Assembly (NCBI RefSeq): GCF_022539665.2
Contig: NC_081339.1
Span: 3,776,517 to 3,840,516 of the forward strand
Length of the DNA stretch: 64,000 nt
Direction of reading: 5' to 3'
From: Daphnia carinata
Lineage: Eukaryota; Arthropoda; Branchiopoda; Diplostraca; Daphniidae
The first letter of the stretch is position 1; each line of letters starts with the position of its first letter. Under the pieces are notes generated by a model, which saw only the letters and a program-made list of their open reading frames with translations, searched no databases and was not told the origin of the DNA. Below are positions 11,815-22,559 of the stretch, piece by piece. The translations under genes and the position numbers were made by a program.

Positions 11815-13061
11815 TCATCTTCGGAATTGACGCCGAAATTTTTCGAAATAAAAATCATCACTCGCCTTATCATGCTCCTTTTTCCCACTCGCATTGTCTA
11901 ATCTTCTAGGTAATTCAACAGGAACACTGACGACTGGCTTAACAGCAGCTTCGGCACGCTTTTTCCGTGGTGGGCCTGATTCTTCAATGTTAACTAAGGG
12001 ATACAGGAAATCATTAGAAACACATTGATAAGAATATGTTTATGAAACTGCTTCTCACATCTGTTATGTTGAACGAAGTTAACGGCCATGTTAGTTGGGA
12101 CAAACATAGATGGGCCATCTTTTTTCCTCAATCTTTCTTGGAGTAGCTTTTGCTTGGCTTCTTCTGTTGCTTCTATGTTTTTAATTTTTGCCCTTGAAAA
12201 GAGAAAAATTGTTAGGCAAAAACTAATTCATGTTTTATGTTGCCATACTCTATTCCCAGATCAACTTCTGGAATTCCACTAAGCATTTGATTGGATAACA
12301 TTTCTTCTGACTGGACAGTAGACTTCATCCTTAAATATTCAGGTACTGAGGAAAAGGCTATCTCTTCTGGTGTCAAGTATTTGTTAGCTTTGTCTTCATC
12401 TTCTTGCATAAGACCTTTCCTTTTTGCAAGTTGTTCCTCAATGTATTTCATCCTATCAAATAAAATGTTTTTAAAAATCATTATAGTTAAAGTTTTAAAA
12501 CATTTGCTCCCACATTTACTTACATTTCTGCATCTTCATCTCTTGTATTGGTCTCAACTGAAAACTGAGTGCCAATTCCTGTTTCATAAGCATCATCAAC
12601 TGAACTACTGGGTTTTCCAGTCTTTACAGCTTTCATGTCAGCCATTCCACCAGTTGCAACTTTGAATGGATCATTCTTTATTTGATAGATTCAATTAGTT
12701 TACAGTAAATTTCTTTTCACAGAAAAAGATAGGCTCACCACTGTAACCTCTTCTTCAATTGTTATTTTTTTCCCAAGGGCTAAAGCCACTGCACTGATTC
12801 CATGAGGTCTTTCTCGTAATTTTTGTAATTCTTTTGTTTCCTCCAACTTGGTTCTATAAGTCATGAAATTCTGTTACACTTTAAAATGTATAACCGATTA
12901 AAAAGAAATGCTTACAATACGTCGATTTCCATACTACCACCGCTAGGATCTTCGTCGTTTCCTTCAACATCAATGCGTTGCCTCTGAGGCTTTCTCTTAG
13001 GTTTCTTGAATTTGAAATTTTGTACAATATCACTTGAATCACGCTTATCGAATTCTTCCAT
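11815..13061 (-). CDS. C9orf78: C9orf78/TLS1 homologue, spliceosome-associated protein, 6 exons, 309 aa
   Basis: Exons: 13061-12916, 12853-12739, 12675-12524, 12452-12249, 12192-12059, 11993-11815; all junctions keep phase. Family hallmarks in order: LRERPHGISAVALALG, then TGGMADMK, TNTRDEDAEMMKYIE, SNQMLSGIPEVDLGIEAKIK, and FVPTNMAVNFVQHNRF. The C-terminus is basic and ends KFRRQFRR. The human protein (289 aa) binds the helicase BRR2 and affects 3' splice-site choice; the fission-yeast homologue Tls1 acts in splicing of shelterin and heterochromatin factors. The protein is mostly disordered and highly charged, with no enzymatic motif. It is convergent with ZCCHC8, stop codons 64 bp apart, so the 3' UTRs almost certainly overlap. 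Identity is secure; function in this organism is by homology. Confidence 0.95.
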
Positions 13062-16000
13062 GTTAATTAGATTTGTTACTTTTTTGTTTTTTGTTTATTC
13101 TCACTTTACGGCGGCTTCAAATTCAGACGAAACTTTAGACTATGGGTCTTTGTTATTTTGTAATGTGCAGTGTTGCCATTTGCCGACGCGAAAGGAATTG
13201 GCGAAATTGTCGCGCCTGCGCGTCTTATAGTTCTGGGATAGACGTTCCGAGTTCTGGCGCCTCAGTCGTTGCTAGCGTGTTAGCTGAGGCGGGTTGCAGA
13301 TCATAGAATATTTTCATCACGTGGAACATAATGGAACATTCGGCGTATGTCGGGCATTGAGGGAATACAGAATGTGCCAGAACTTCATCGCAGTCTCCCA
13401 TTATGGCACTAGACACGTTTCCACTTCCATCGATTAATGATGGAAGTTTTCTCGCGCGCGAAATGTAGTATTACTGCTGCAATTGGTATGATTCACATTG
13501 GTTTTCGTATGTCCTGTGGTATAAATGTTTAAACTATGATGGACATTTCAATTAACTCAGCTCTGTGAAATTTTTTGGAATCAAAATGTTGTAAGTGATA
13601 GTGCCAGCAATTTGCTGTTAGACTGCCTAGCTCTCCACAAATGTTTGGTTTCCCTAATCACAATTCTGTTTTGTTTCAGAATCTATCTAGAATGTACATG
13701 TAGTGATTTCCAGCTCCAGTTTGTCGGAAGAAAAATGGCGCATGAGCATTTCCCGTGATGGATTACATGTGTCAGGTTACATTTAGCTTCATGTAACTAT
13801 TATAGTATTGCATGTGTAATTTAAATATTTCATGTATTGCCCACCTATTTGATATTTCAGAAAGCTGGTGCCAAGCAGGATGTCTGTGGATAATTCAGAT
13901 AACAGTTTGACCGTGTGTTCATTGATTCTGTATTCTTCTTTCCATGCGACCTTCACATTTCCATGGTTTCTGCTGAATCTGAACGGGATGTAATAGCATT
14001 TGTTAACTTGAGTTTGGCTTCCTTTAATGAGACTTTTTTTTTTAGTTTCTTATAGTTGTGCTTTGGCCAGGAATCCAATGCCTCAGGAGCCAACGAAACA
14101 TATTTATCAAATTCTTGTGTTGTTGGAAACCAATGGTTGTCTTTTCTATTTTTGTGCCCATGTTACCGATGAGATCACCATGAAGACTTAGCTGCTTAAG
14201 GTACGCCACCGATATCTAGAGGCGTCAAACCATCGTAAACTGGGGAAAATTACTCAAAGACTAACATATATTTCAAAAAAATCCACTGGGAATATTGATT
14301 TTCCCAATGTAATAATTATGCGCAATCACAATTTATCCACTAGGATGCTGAGCTTAATATCTTTTGATTTTTGTGTAATGTGTGCATTTACAAAAATATT
14401 TTTGAGCGAGGCTCTTTAGGTGCGGGACGGTTGTCGTTTTTACACGAATCTCGTTGAATTCGAACTAGGATGCCGGTTAGGGCTGCATACCCCGACTTAA
14501 AGCAATCAATTTTTAACGCGATCGTGATTAATCTTTCAACAAACCAATCAGGAATTGCCGGTAGGTTTCGTCAGGGTTGTTTTCGGCAGGGCATCCAGTT
14601 TCAACCCAATTTGAGATAAATAAGTTCATACTGGCGTACTTAAACCATTCAATCGATGATTGTTATTCTGCGGTGCTTATCGATAGTTCGTCATTTTCTC
14701 CATTGGGGCGCCGCGGTATTTGTTGCCATGGTAAGTGTTTAGTATAAATACGACGCTAGAAAGGTAAAGCATGCTTATATCCTTAATCTCTTGGTAACTT
14801 ATCTTCATTGATTCTAAAACTGTTTCCTTACTTGTAATTCATAACTGCAAAAGACTTCAACATAGTACATAAAAGCTATTTTGAATATGCTTCAGCATTC
14901 AAATGTCATGGGTCTAATAGATCTGAATTTAAATCTATGTATTGTGGAACTTCGGGAAATCTTACATTAAAATTGAAACTGGACACTTCAGTTTAGAAGA
15001 ATATAAAATATTTGTACCAGTGGAAGTGATAACATTTACGATAAATTGTTCTGGTTTTCAGAAATTCCAATTTTCTGCAGAATTCCTATGCTGGAGTATC
15101 AATAATATTCATTAAATGAGACGAAATATTGATACTAACAAGGATGGTTCGTAAAGAAAGAATGGAAGAAAAGATGACCTTGATATTTAACATGATGTAA
15201 ACAATTTGAGAGCAATTCTGTAGGCAAAATGGTACAAGTCAAACTATCGTTTAACTAAGATATTGATAGTTGTAATGGAAGAAAACAGTTACTGAAGAAG
15301 AATAAAGGTTTAAAGCATCTTTGTGAGAGATTGTTGGTTAACTAGCTCATTATACACTTGACATAATAAAACAGAAAAAATTCACAGAGTTTTAATTCGG
15401 TTCATACTTTCACGTAAGCAAACACAGATTTACATGCCTCAGAACTGGAGTATCGGGTATCTCACACAATATGGAGTAGAATTCAAGTGCTAGAAAAACT
15501 GTTTAAAAACTAGGCATGCTTGGCCGAAATGCAATATTTTTTTTCTTACAATAAATTCGCTGTTCCAAATTTTATGGGTGTTACAAATCTGATTCGATTT
15601 GTTGTGTGCTAAGTAGTTCCGTAGTTCTTCGTTACTTCCGACACACTTCCGGAAATTTGCATATAAACAGTTAGGAATCCTAAATTGAAAATCAAATTAA
15701 TCAGTACCAGTGTATATAAAATTCCAGAATAGTTATCGTATGAAGATTTAAAACCTCGGTTGCTTCGCATCACAACCCAAAAGTTTGAACGCCACCGTCG
15801 TCTGTCATGTCCGCCATTAGCCATGTCAGCATGCAAACAATTTTGCCCTGTTGTTTTTTTTAGTTTTTCGTCTCTTTTATGCATCTATACCAACGAGTAA
15901 GTAACATACGATCATTATTTTTATTCAGGCGTTATTATTTTGCTTTATTGTTAGAATTAGGAAGATGGAAGCGTTTTATGTAAACCAGCAATGATAAGTT

Positions 16001-16709
16001 GAACACAGATCTAGCAAGTCAATGCTCAGTTGGTGCTTTGGAAAATGCATTGTTCTGATTTTCGTAGAATAAAATGTCTCTAAGTTCCTCCTCAGAGCCT
16101 AGCTAAATATTGTTGGCATATTTTCTGCTTGATTATTATTTGGCAGTGAATCTCTTGCATTCAATTGTAAGTAGAGTTAAAGATCGGTTGAACTGTTTCA
16201 AGAACGAGCGCACTAGTTGAGCTATCAGTATTTGACTTATTAGCCTTTTTTATCTCTATCTTATTAATATAAACTAAATCGTCTCTTAACCTTTTTCAAT
16301 TTTTTATTCAATATCGTGACTTCTGTTGTACTAAACATTGGTTTGTTTGAACTTCTTGAATCTACGTTTGACTAACAAAGCTGTATGACAACTCTTTGTG
16401 ACAAGCTCTTGTTGAAGGAAGACTGAAGATATGAAATGTTTGATAAGCATTTAGCGAACGGTTTTTTTTTTGGAATGAAAGACTACTTTTCAGAAGTAGC
16501 ATTCCCTGCCTTCAGTCAGTTTCATATTATGGCACTAGTAATCCTGGGAAACTAATCAAGCTAGTGTTCATTTTTAACTTGTATCATTTTTAAAGTCCCG
16601 GCAAACCATAGTCATACTTAGATCTCTTTTATTTAATTCCCATGTTCTTTTAGCTAACTTATTTACATCTGTTACACAGGGTCAGTAAAAAAGAAAATCC
16701 TGATAGTCG
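13062..16709. other. Gene-poor region upstream of C9orf78
   Basis: No coding exon of a known family. The first few hundred bases should hold the C9orf78 promoter. A 9-bp inverted repeat (ACTTCCATC with its complement) lies near 13433-13457. A GC-richer spot near 14706-14735 ends CCATG followed by GTAAGTG, which resembles a first exon whose coding part is only the ATG; I could not find its continuation. The DNA is AT-rich and could carry a non-coding transcript, but I have no direct support. Confidence 0.4.
15609..15884 (-). CDS. Hypothetical small protein with one hydrophobic segment (91 aa)
   Basis: Open frame from ATG to stop with no intron. The N-terminal half is basic (KRDEKLKK, then DRRRWRSNF). 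The second half has one hydrophobic stretch (ILYTLVLINLIFNLGFLTV) long enough to span a membrane, with a polar tail. I do not recognise a family. It stands alone in gene-poor DNA and could be chance; the charge-then-membrane layout is the only reason to list it. Confidence 0.2.
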   Translation of the reverse strand: MHKRDEKLKKTTGQNCLHADMANGGHDRRRWRSNFWVVMRSNRGFKSSYDNYSGILYTLVLINLIFNLGFLTVYMQISGSVSEVTKNYGTT

Positions 16710-17197
16710 CCTCATCGCCGTCTTCGCCATCGCCATCGCCGTCTTCGCCATCGTCTTTGCCATCGCCGTCTTCACCATCGCCGTCTTCGCCATCCCATCG
16801 CCGCCATCGCGGTCTTTGCCTTTGCCTTCACCATACACTCATCGCCATCGCCATCGGCATCGCCATCCCATCGCCATCGCCATCGCCGTCTTCGCCATCG
16901 CCATCGCCGTCTTCGCCATCGCCATCGCCGCCATCGCCATCGCCGTCTTCGCCATCGCCATCGCCGTCTTCGCCATCGCCATCGCCGTCTTCGCCATCGC
17001 CATCGCCGTCTTCGCCATCGCCGTCTTCGCCATCGCCATCTTCGCCATCGCCATCGCGGTCTTTGCCTTTGCCTTCCCCATAATCTCATCGCCGTCTTCG
17101 CCTTTACCTTCGCTATCATCTCGTCGCCGTCTTCGCCTTTACCTTCGTCATCATCACATCGCCTTCTTCGCCTTAGCCTTCGCCATCATATCATCGC
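16710..17197. repeat. GCCATC/GCCGTC minisatellite array
   Basis: Tandem array built from hexamers CATCGC and CGTCTTCGC. From about 16874 to 17030 it settles into a 21-bp unit (two CATCGC hexamers plus CGTCTTCGC), with at least six full units and interspersed 15-bp units. From 17086 to 17197 a longer, more diverged unit containing CTTTACCTTCG takes over. Because unit lengths are multiples of three, several frames on both strands stay open and would read as Pro-Ser, Ala-Ile or Met-Ala repeats. I treat those frames as by-products of the repeat. Confidence 0.9.
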
Positions 17198-17254
17198 CAT
17201 CTGCATCATTCGCCTTGGTATTGTTTTGTTTTGTTTTGCATGTTAGTGTATAAG

Positions 17255-17592
17255 TTAACCCGTTGGCTGCCACGCCGTTTGGTCCCATTTTTTTTTGTAG
17301 ATGTAGGGACTTGGGCGCTGTTCTCCTCATGGCCATGGGGGGAACAGTCGCCATTGCGCCTAATGGCTTTATGCCATTAGGCGCTAGGCAATGCACCATT
17401 AGGGACTTCTCTTTGTCGGCACGGTGAGAGATATCCTGGGGTGTGCATTCCCAGAATGGACTCTTTCACCGTGCCAGCCCGGGCTTGTCTTCGGACAAGC
17501 CCCACCTTGGTCGGGGATCCTTCCGACTCGACGTGTAGCGAATGTAGTTTAAGCAACCTACGGGTTGCATGGCGTGGCAGCCATCGGGTTAA
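17255..17592. mobile_element. TTAA-flanked MITE-like element with terminal inverted repeats and internal hairpins
   Basis: TTAA at 17255-17258 and again at 17589-17592 flank a 330-bp body. The body begins CCCGTTGGCTGCCACGCC and ends with its near-perfect reverse complement at 17571-17588 (one mismatch). TTAA duplication and CCC...GGG termini are the signature of piggyBac-type insertion. It has no transposase frame. Inside are a 12-bp perfect stem at 17356-17384 (GCGCCTAATGGC, 5-nt loop), a longer imperfect stem 17418-17475 (GGCACGGTGA arm), and a 9-bp stem closed by a TTCG tetraloop at 17481-17502. Classification as non-autonomous piggyBac-like is an inference; the repeats and flanks are seen directly. 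Confidence 0.75.
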
Positions 17593-17603
17593 TTTAGTTA
17601 AGT

Positions 17604-17690
17604 GTTTGTATGTATTTATGTATGTGTTTGTATGTATTTATGTATGTATTTGTATGTATTTATGTATGTATTTGTATGTATATATATGTG
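17604..17690. repeat. 22-bp minisatellite of TTTG/TATG motifs
   Basis: About four tandem copies of a 22-bp unit made of TTTGTATGTATTTATGTATG with a variable first two bases, directly after the TTAA element. Confidence 0.85.
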
Positions 17691-19440
17691 ATGTAAAATA
17701 GTGGTGGAATTGAAGGGTGGAGGTGGGACAATAAAAATAATTTCAAATTTATATATTTTTCTTGTGTATTTCATTTTACTTTATAAAGTTAGTTTTAATA
17801 GTTAACACTTACCATGTATATAACTGAATCTCAAGACGTTGACAATGTTTAGTGAACATCCCTTTTCACAGTTGAAAAAAGACATTTCCTTTTTGTCTAC
17901 AAAAAACCCAAAAAGATCTTCACAATATGGCGGACTTGACTACCCAGTAGGGAACATATACAAGGTTCTTCAGGAACTTTCCTCTGTTTCTTGCGTGCGG
18001 GAGAATGATTCAACAACACAACAATGGTACTGGATGGCTTTTATTAAAATAGCACGGAATAATAATGATATTTCTTTCTTTTCCAAAGTGATTCTGCGAC
18101 CACTACAGCATCCTGGTAAATCACTAGAACCTAAAAGTACAGTAACAAAGCTAAAACGACTAAATTAAATAATACCATCACTTAGAACTACCTGATAACT
18201 ACTGCCTGATTACTCTGGATTTAAGACATCCAGGCTGTGATATTGATTGCAAAGGACTGTCTTCTTCGTGTAGCACCCTTGGTCCCAAATGGGTGTATTC
18301 GACTAACCGAGATCAAAAACGTGGTGGCTAAGCCAATCAATGCTGCTCCTTTGAATAATTTAAAATGTTTTACAGAATGCTTTTTGACACTAGTAGTTGC
18401 CATAATACCTTTACGAGCTTACTTCACCTTTAAGCACAGATTCAATTCACGAAATCCAGGTCTAAACACGATGAAATCAACAGTAAAATTTCTAGAAGGA
18501 AGACGTTTATTTCATGCTTCCATCCTCAGCCCGACGCCACGCGAAATAGAACAGCTGATAGAATAGCGTGAAAGAAAAGCTGACGTGGTGGCAATGACAA
18601 TTGATCGGAATTAGTCACTTCTCCACAAGATGTCTTGAAAATATGCAACATAATTTCCAGCGGATGGTGCTGCAAGTTCATGAGCCTCTAGCGGCTGAAA
18701 TCGAAACTATTTTTTGACATTTGATTCTCATTGTTTACTTTGTTGTTACTTTGAAAGCGTGTATTTGAGTTTACTTCGTCGGAATAGCTTGTTGTTTTTA
18801 CCTCCACCACTATTATTGATGTGCAAATTTTACGCTGCTTCGTTACCAACACAAAATGTAATCTGTTGGGCATAGAACAAGGTAATATTAACGTACTTTT
18901 GGAAAACCAGGTCTCATGTTGTATCATTCTGGATAAAGCCATTGTTACAAGCGAGGTAGCATTCATTTCTCAATGCAACAAAATATTCGCAGTCTGTAAC
19001 AGAAGATTTTTTTTTTATTGGAATAAACCTTCAAGAAATTCTAACAAGATGTGCTATTTGCCATCAATATTCCTCAAGAATTGGATCTCCTGTTTACTTT
19101 TTTCTGGTAAGAACCATATTTGTTCCAGTATGGCCTTAATTCTGATGGCTATCAAATTAAGGGGATGGTTTTGAAACATTTGCTTTGATTATTATGTGTG
19201 TGGTAGTGCTTTGAAGTGGTATACAGGTGGTACCTGAAAACTGAACTTTACGAAGTTTGAAAGGCAATGTTATGTTAATTTACTATAGTTTAGGACTGAA
19301 ACTATGCAGATCTTGTGTACCTTGTAAAGGAGAACATAGTTCATTTTTTTACTTTTCGAAATTTTAATTTTCGGTATAACTTCCGGTTTGAAATTGCTTA
19401 ATAACTCACTATCTGTTGGTCTGAAGGAAAAAAGAACCAC
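17691..19440. other. AT-rich region, no gene recognised
   Basis: An open frame at 17839-18168 (+, 109 codons) has no family features. A 60-codon frame at 18403-18221 (-) starts MATTSVKKHSVKHFK and has one hydrophobic stretch (GAALIGLATTFLISV); it could be a fragment of a small membrane protein or chance. Neither has splice or neighbour support, so I do not call them genes. Confidence 0.35.
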
Positions 19441-19445
19441 ATTTG

Positions 19446-19628
19446 CGTAATCCTCGTGAAATTTGGGGTCGAATCCATGTGTCAGTAGAAAATACCCGAA
19501 AATCGTCAAAAATCGCAAATTTCCCTGAACTATAGTTCAGGAAAAATCGCGATTTTGGCCAAATTGGACTTTTCGCCAAAAACAAGTCAAAATAGGTCAG
19601 ACACACCTTAAATTTCACGAGGATCACG
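19446..19628. repeat. Fold-back repeat with an 18-bp perfect palindrome at its centre
   Basis: Outer arms of about 19 bp (core CCTCGTGAAATTT at 19452-19464 and AAATTTCACGAGG at 19610-19622, one mismatch in the extension) enclose a perfect palindrome CCTGAACTATAGTTCAGG at 19524-19541. The palindrome is itself flanked by AAATCGC and GCGATTT. The whole could fold into one long hairpin, typical of a MITE or fold-back element. The open minus-strand frame across it is best explained by the repeat. Confidence 0.7.
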
Positions 19629-20024
19629 AAAATCAAATTCGTTTTGTTGTGGGCCCAGTATTTCTGGAGATATAGTCTACTTTCGGTCACTTCCGGTAAT
19701 TTTTTTTTTCAACTTCGCAAAAACTAAAAAATGAACATTAATATGCCAAACATATTAAGCATCTTGATCATATATGAAATGGTGTTATGGCTTCTTTCGT
19801 GCTTGTTTTTTTATTTTATTGTTGGTTGATTGATGTACTTAAGACACTACTTCGTTAACCGAGACTACTAGCATTATGTATCACGCTAATGGGAAGGTAT
19901 ACCTGATAAATATAGATCATAGCATGAAGATATACCACATAATATTATTATAGCCTTGTCATGCACAGCCATCTGATGTACAGTCCGCTGTATCGTATAA
20001 GTACGCTACGGAAATTTTTGTAGT

Positions 20025-20095
20025 TATAATAGCTCTGAGGTAGAGCGTCTGACTACGGTTATCGAAAGTCAAGAGTTCGAGTCACGTATGGATCT
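20025..20095 (+). repeat. tRNA-like sequence (degenerate, SINE-type)
   Basis: Contains an A-box-like AGCTCTGAGGTAGAGCG and a B-box-like AGAGTTCGAGTC at tRNA spacing, with a self-complementary TGACT...AGTCA between them. No proper acceptor stem is visible, so it is not a functional tRNA gene. It is most likely a tRNA-derived SINE head or tRNA pseudogene. Confidence 0.45.
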
Positions 20096-20291
20096 TCTGT
20101 GCTAGAGGATTGAGTTATGGTTCCCACTGTAGACAATATTTCTTTGTCAAAAAAACGAATTACTCTATTGTATTTGTAGGTGACATTCCGAGACGGAAAT
20201 ATTAAATTGAGTTGGGACGCACAACAATATTATTACAAGTGCAAATAAGTTTCCTTCAAAAGACTTGGAAAAATAGTTATTTAATTGACAA

Positions 20292-20361
20292 GACTCATGG
20301 CTCTATGGTTGAGCATCGGCGTCGCACGCAAGATATTAAGGGTTCAATTCCCAAACGAGTC
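20292..20361 (+). repeat. tRNA-like sequence with partial acceptor stem
   Basis: Seventy bases starting GACTCAT and ending ACGAGTC form an imperfect acceptor stem (five leading pairs). GGCTCTATGGTTGAGC gives a D-arm and box A, and GGGTTCAATTCCC a T-arm and box B. The anticodon arm (GCGT with ACGC) is abnormal, so I favour a tRNA pseudogene or SINE. It lies 200 bp from a second tRNA-like sequence. Confidence 0.45.
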
Positions 20362-20698
20362 AAAGTGAAACCAAATAAATATATGTCTCTCTAATGTCAA
20401 ATTAAATATACAACGATGTAATCAATTCCATATCATTAGTGCATTAAAAGTTGAAGAATCTCCATGAAGTGAGATTAAAATGCATCGTTTCATAAACAAT
20501 TAAATCGTTTAATGACGAATTATTCTCCTACAATAGGGAGCAGCAAATAATTGAAAATATAACAACATTGTGACCCAAGAATAAATAGGAAATGTTCACA
20601 TCAGAAAACAGAGAAACTGCACGAAAGTAAAAAAGACAAGTTTTGAAATTTATTTTTAAGAATTTGTATTGGCAATATTCCGCACAATTTAAAGACTT

Positions 20699-20996
20699 GC
20701 AACTTTGAAAGGGCAAAATAGCCGATTTCAAAGTTGCTGTCAACCAAGGTAGGGGGAGACACTACCTCAGTTGACTCACCGGGGAGATTACCCGGTGCGT
20801 GGCTAAGAGAAGCCGGAAGAAGAGCGAAGGTCGCGGACAAGCTTTTACGTGAGCGATTAACCGTTAATTCGGATTTTTGGGCAGCCCCACAGCCCTCCAA
20901 TGATATCATCGAACCATGGGGACCCCCACGTCCCCTTTCCGGACAGCGCACTCACAACCGTTTACTGCTGATCACAGTAGGGGCATGACCCCCTAC
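20699..20996. repeat. Cluster of hairpins, possible structured RNA or mobile-element end
   Basis: Consecutive perfect stems: GCAACTTTGAAA at 20699-20710 with its complement at 20726-20737; GGTAG/CTACC at 20749-20766; CACCGGG/CCCGGTG at 20777-20797; GGCT/AGCC near 20801-20814; and GTAGGGG/CCCCTAC at 20977-20996. The block is much richer in GC than its surroundings. A plus-strand frame (20734-20988) is open through it but has no recognisable domain. Confidence 0.45.
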
Positions 20997-21079
20997 GGGC
21001 TTATTAAAAATTTAAGGGAAACGGGGCCACAGAAAAGAAGGGAGCCCAGATATGCACTTCAATTTATATAAATTTTAAT

Positions 21080-22215
21080 ACTTTGTTTTCAGGCAGCAGC
21101 AACGACTGAAGGTAATGGGCAGGAGGCATTTTTCAAAAATTTCTTCGGGCTTCCAACCGTTATCATTATGAAATTTGGTTCGACTAGATACCTCTTTTGA
21201 TTCAGTACGATTCTTAACCTATTTAAAGAAAACGAAACATGAATCAATTTTTAAATGTTTGCCTATCAATATATATTCAATAAGGATCGGTGCAATCCTT
21301 CTTTACCTCTTGTTTTGGTGAACTACTGGAATTAATTACATTCGGCTAATGGTTTGACAGACAGTGCTTGCTTGGATGGTAAGTTGACGGGCAGCGAAGA
21401 AACTCATCATTAAGCGCCTACCATTTTCTAATACCTATGCAAATAACACAATAAATGGCATTTGAATTAGTTGTAATCATGGGTTTCCAGGCACAAAAAA
21501 AGAGACAGACTTATTGGCTGAGACGGTTCAAAACGTTCCAACTTCTTTCAGGACCCCTGCATCAGAATGACAGACTGAGGATGAGTTCGGAATTCGCGAA
21601 CTGAGATAGCCAATTTCGGTAATATACTTGATCTCTTTCATACTAGGTATGTAATCTAAATTTGCTGTACAATGTACAACAAAAAATAAAGTAGTAAAAT
21701 AATTCTGTATAAAAAATTTACAGAATTGCACTTTGTTACACCTATTTGGCTTTGTTAAGTGATACTAACTTACAACATAGTCCTGTAAAGTTGGTCACCA
21801 GGCATGACAAGCAATACATCTTCGATATAAACTGAGGCAGTCTTATTCAAGAATGCTTCCGTTGTCCAAACACACTGCATAGTGACTGATGAAACAGCAG
21901 AAAATCAGGATGTAGATTAACTGATTTCCAGAAATAAGTACTTTTGACGTTTGAAATTCTGATGAACTGTTTTTGCTGTTCACATTTTTCAAAATGTTAA
22001 GCACATACTTAAGGCCCCCACAGCACAGAAATTTTCCCAGTTTTGCAAACATACAATCACAGCATCTATAAGGAACAGGAGAGGTTAAAAGTTTTCTTTC
22101 TTTAAAATTCTATTTATTTCATAACATACCGTGATAAGCTCTTCTTTTGTAATGGGCAGCCCTCTCTAAGTACTTGCATAAGTAATGCTTCAATACTAGG
22201 AACAGCTGAAACAAG
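21080..22215 (-). pseudogene. Decayed partial copy of the myosin-XV 3' end (MyTH4-FERM exons)
   Basis: Segments are colinear with functional myosin-XV exons further right on the same strand. About 21380-21440 matches the exon at 25892-26025 (shared GCGAAGAAACT block). 21515-21735 matches 26104-26308 (shared GAGACGGTT, CCAACTTCTTTC and CTTTCATACTAGG blocks). 21780-22065 matches parts of the FERM exon 26388-26887 (GGCATGACAAGCA, then TTGCAAACA near the exon start). 22125-22200 matches the MyTH4 exon 26962-27175 (CCGTGATAAGCTCTTC, then CTAAGTACTTG). Intron positions are kept, so it arose by DNA duplication, not retroposition. Exons are truncated, diverged and frame-broken. Confidence 0.75.
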
Positions 22216-22559
22216 AGGTTGTGAAAAAAAAAGTATCAGTACCACTGGCAAGAATGCAAACATGAAGACTTGTTAGGGACAGTATCTACAATTGGTACAA
22301 ATGACAGATGGGGTGAAACCAAAATATGATGAAATATCCTGACGACGTATGGCAACCGCAAAGTACGCTACAGCGCTAGCGCGATGCAGCAGAAAAATTC
22401 GGTGAGTGTATGTAGAGAATTACCTAGAAATCTGACCGGGAGGTGGCGAGAGCAGTGAAACAGAAAAAAAGACCGATATTTTTTTTTATTTTGGGTAAAA
22501 CGGATTGCCATACCCATACCTTCTTTTTAAAGTTAAGACACCTTGCCCAATTTACAACA

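Noticed and set aside
13225-13416. Minus-strand 63-codon frame beside the C9orf78 promoter
   Set aside because: Short, no homology that I recognise, no splice support.
16710-17197. CRISPR array
   Set aside because: The repeats are contiguous with no unique spacers, and the genome is eukaryotic.
16757-17253. Open frames encoding Pro-Ser, Ala-Ile or Met-Ala repeats on both strands
   Set aside because: All are produced by the hexamer minisatellite; there is no splice, domain or start context.
19409-19690. Minus-strand 93-codon frame
   Set aside because: Spans the fold-back repeat and its palindrome, so openness is explained by the repeat.
20292-20361. Functional tRNA gene
   Set aside because: Anticodon arm and part of the acceptor stem do not fit a normal tRNA; kept only as tRNA-like.
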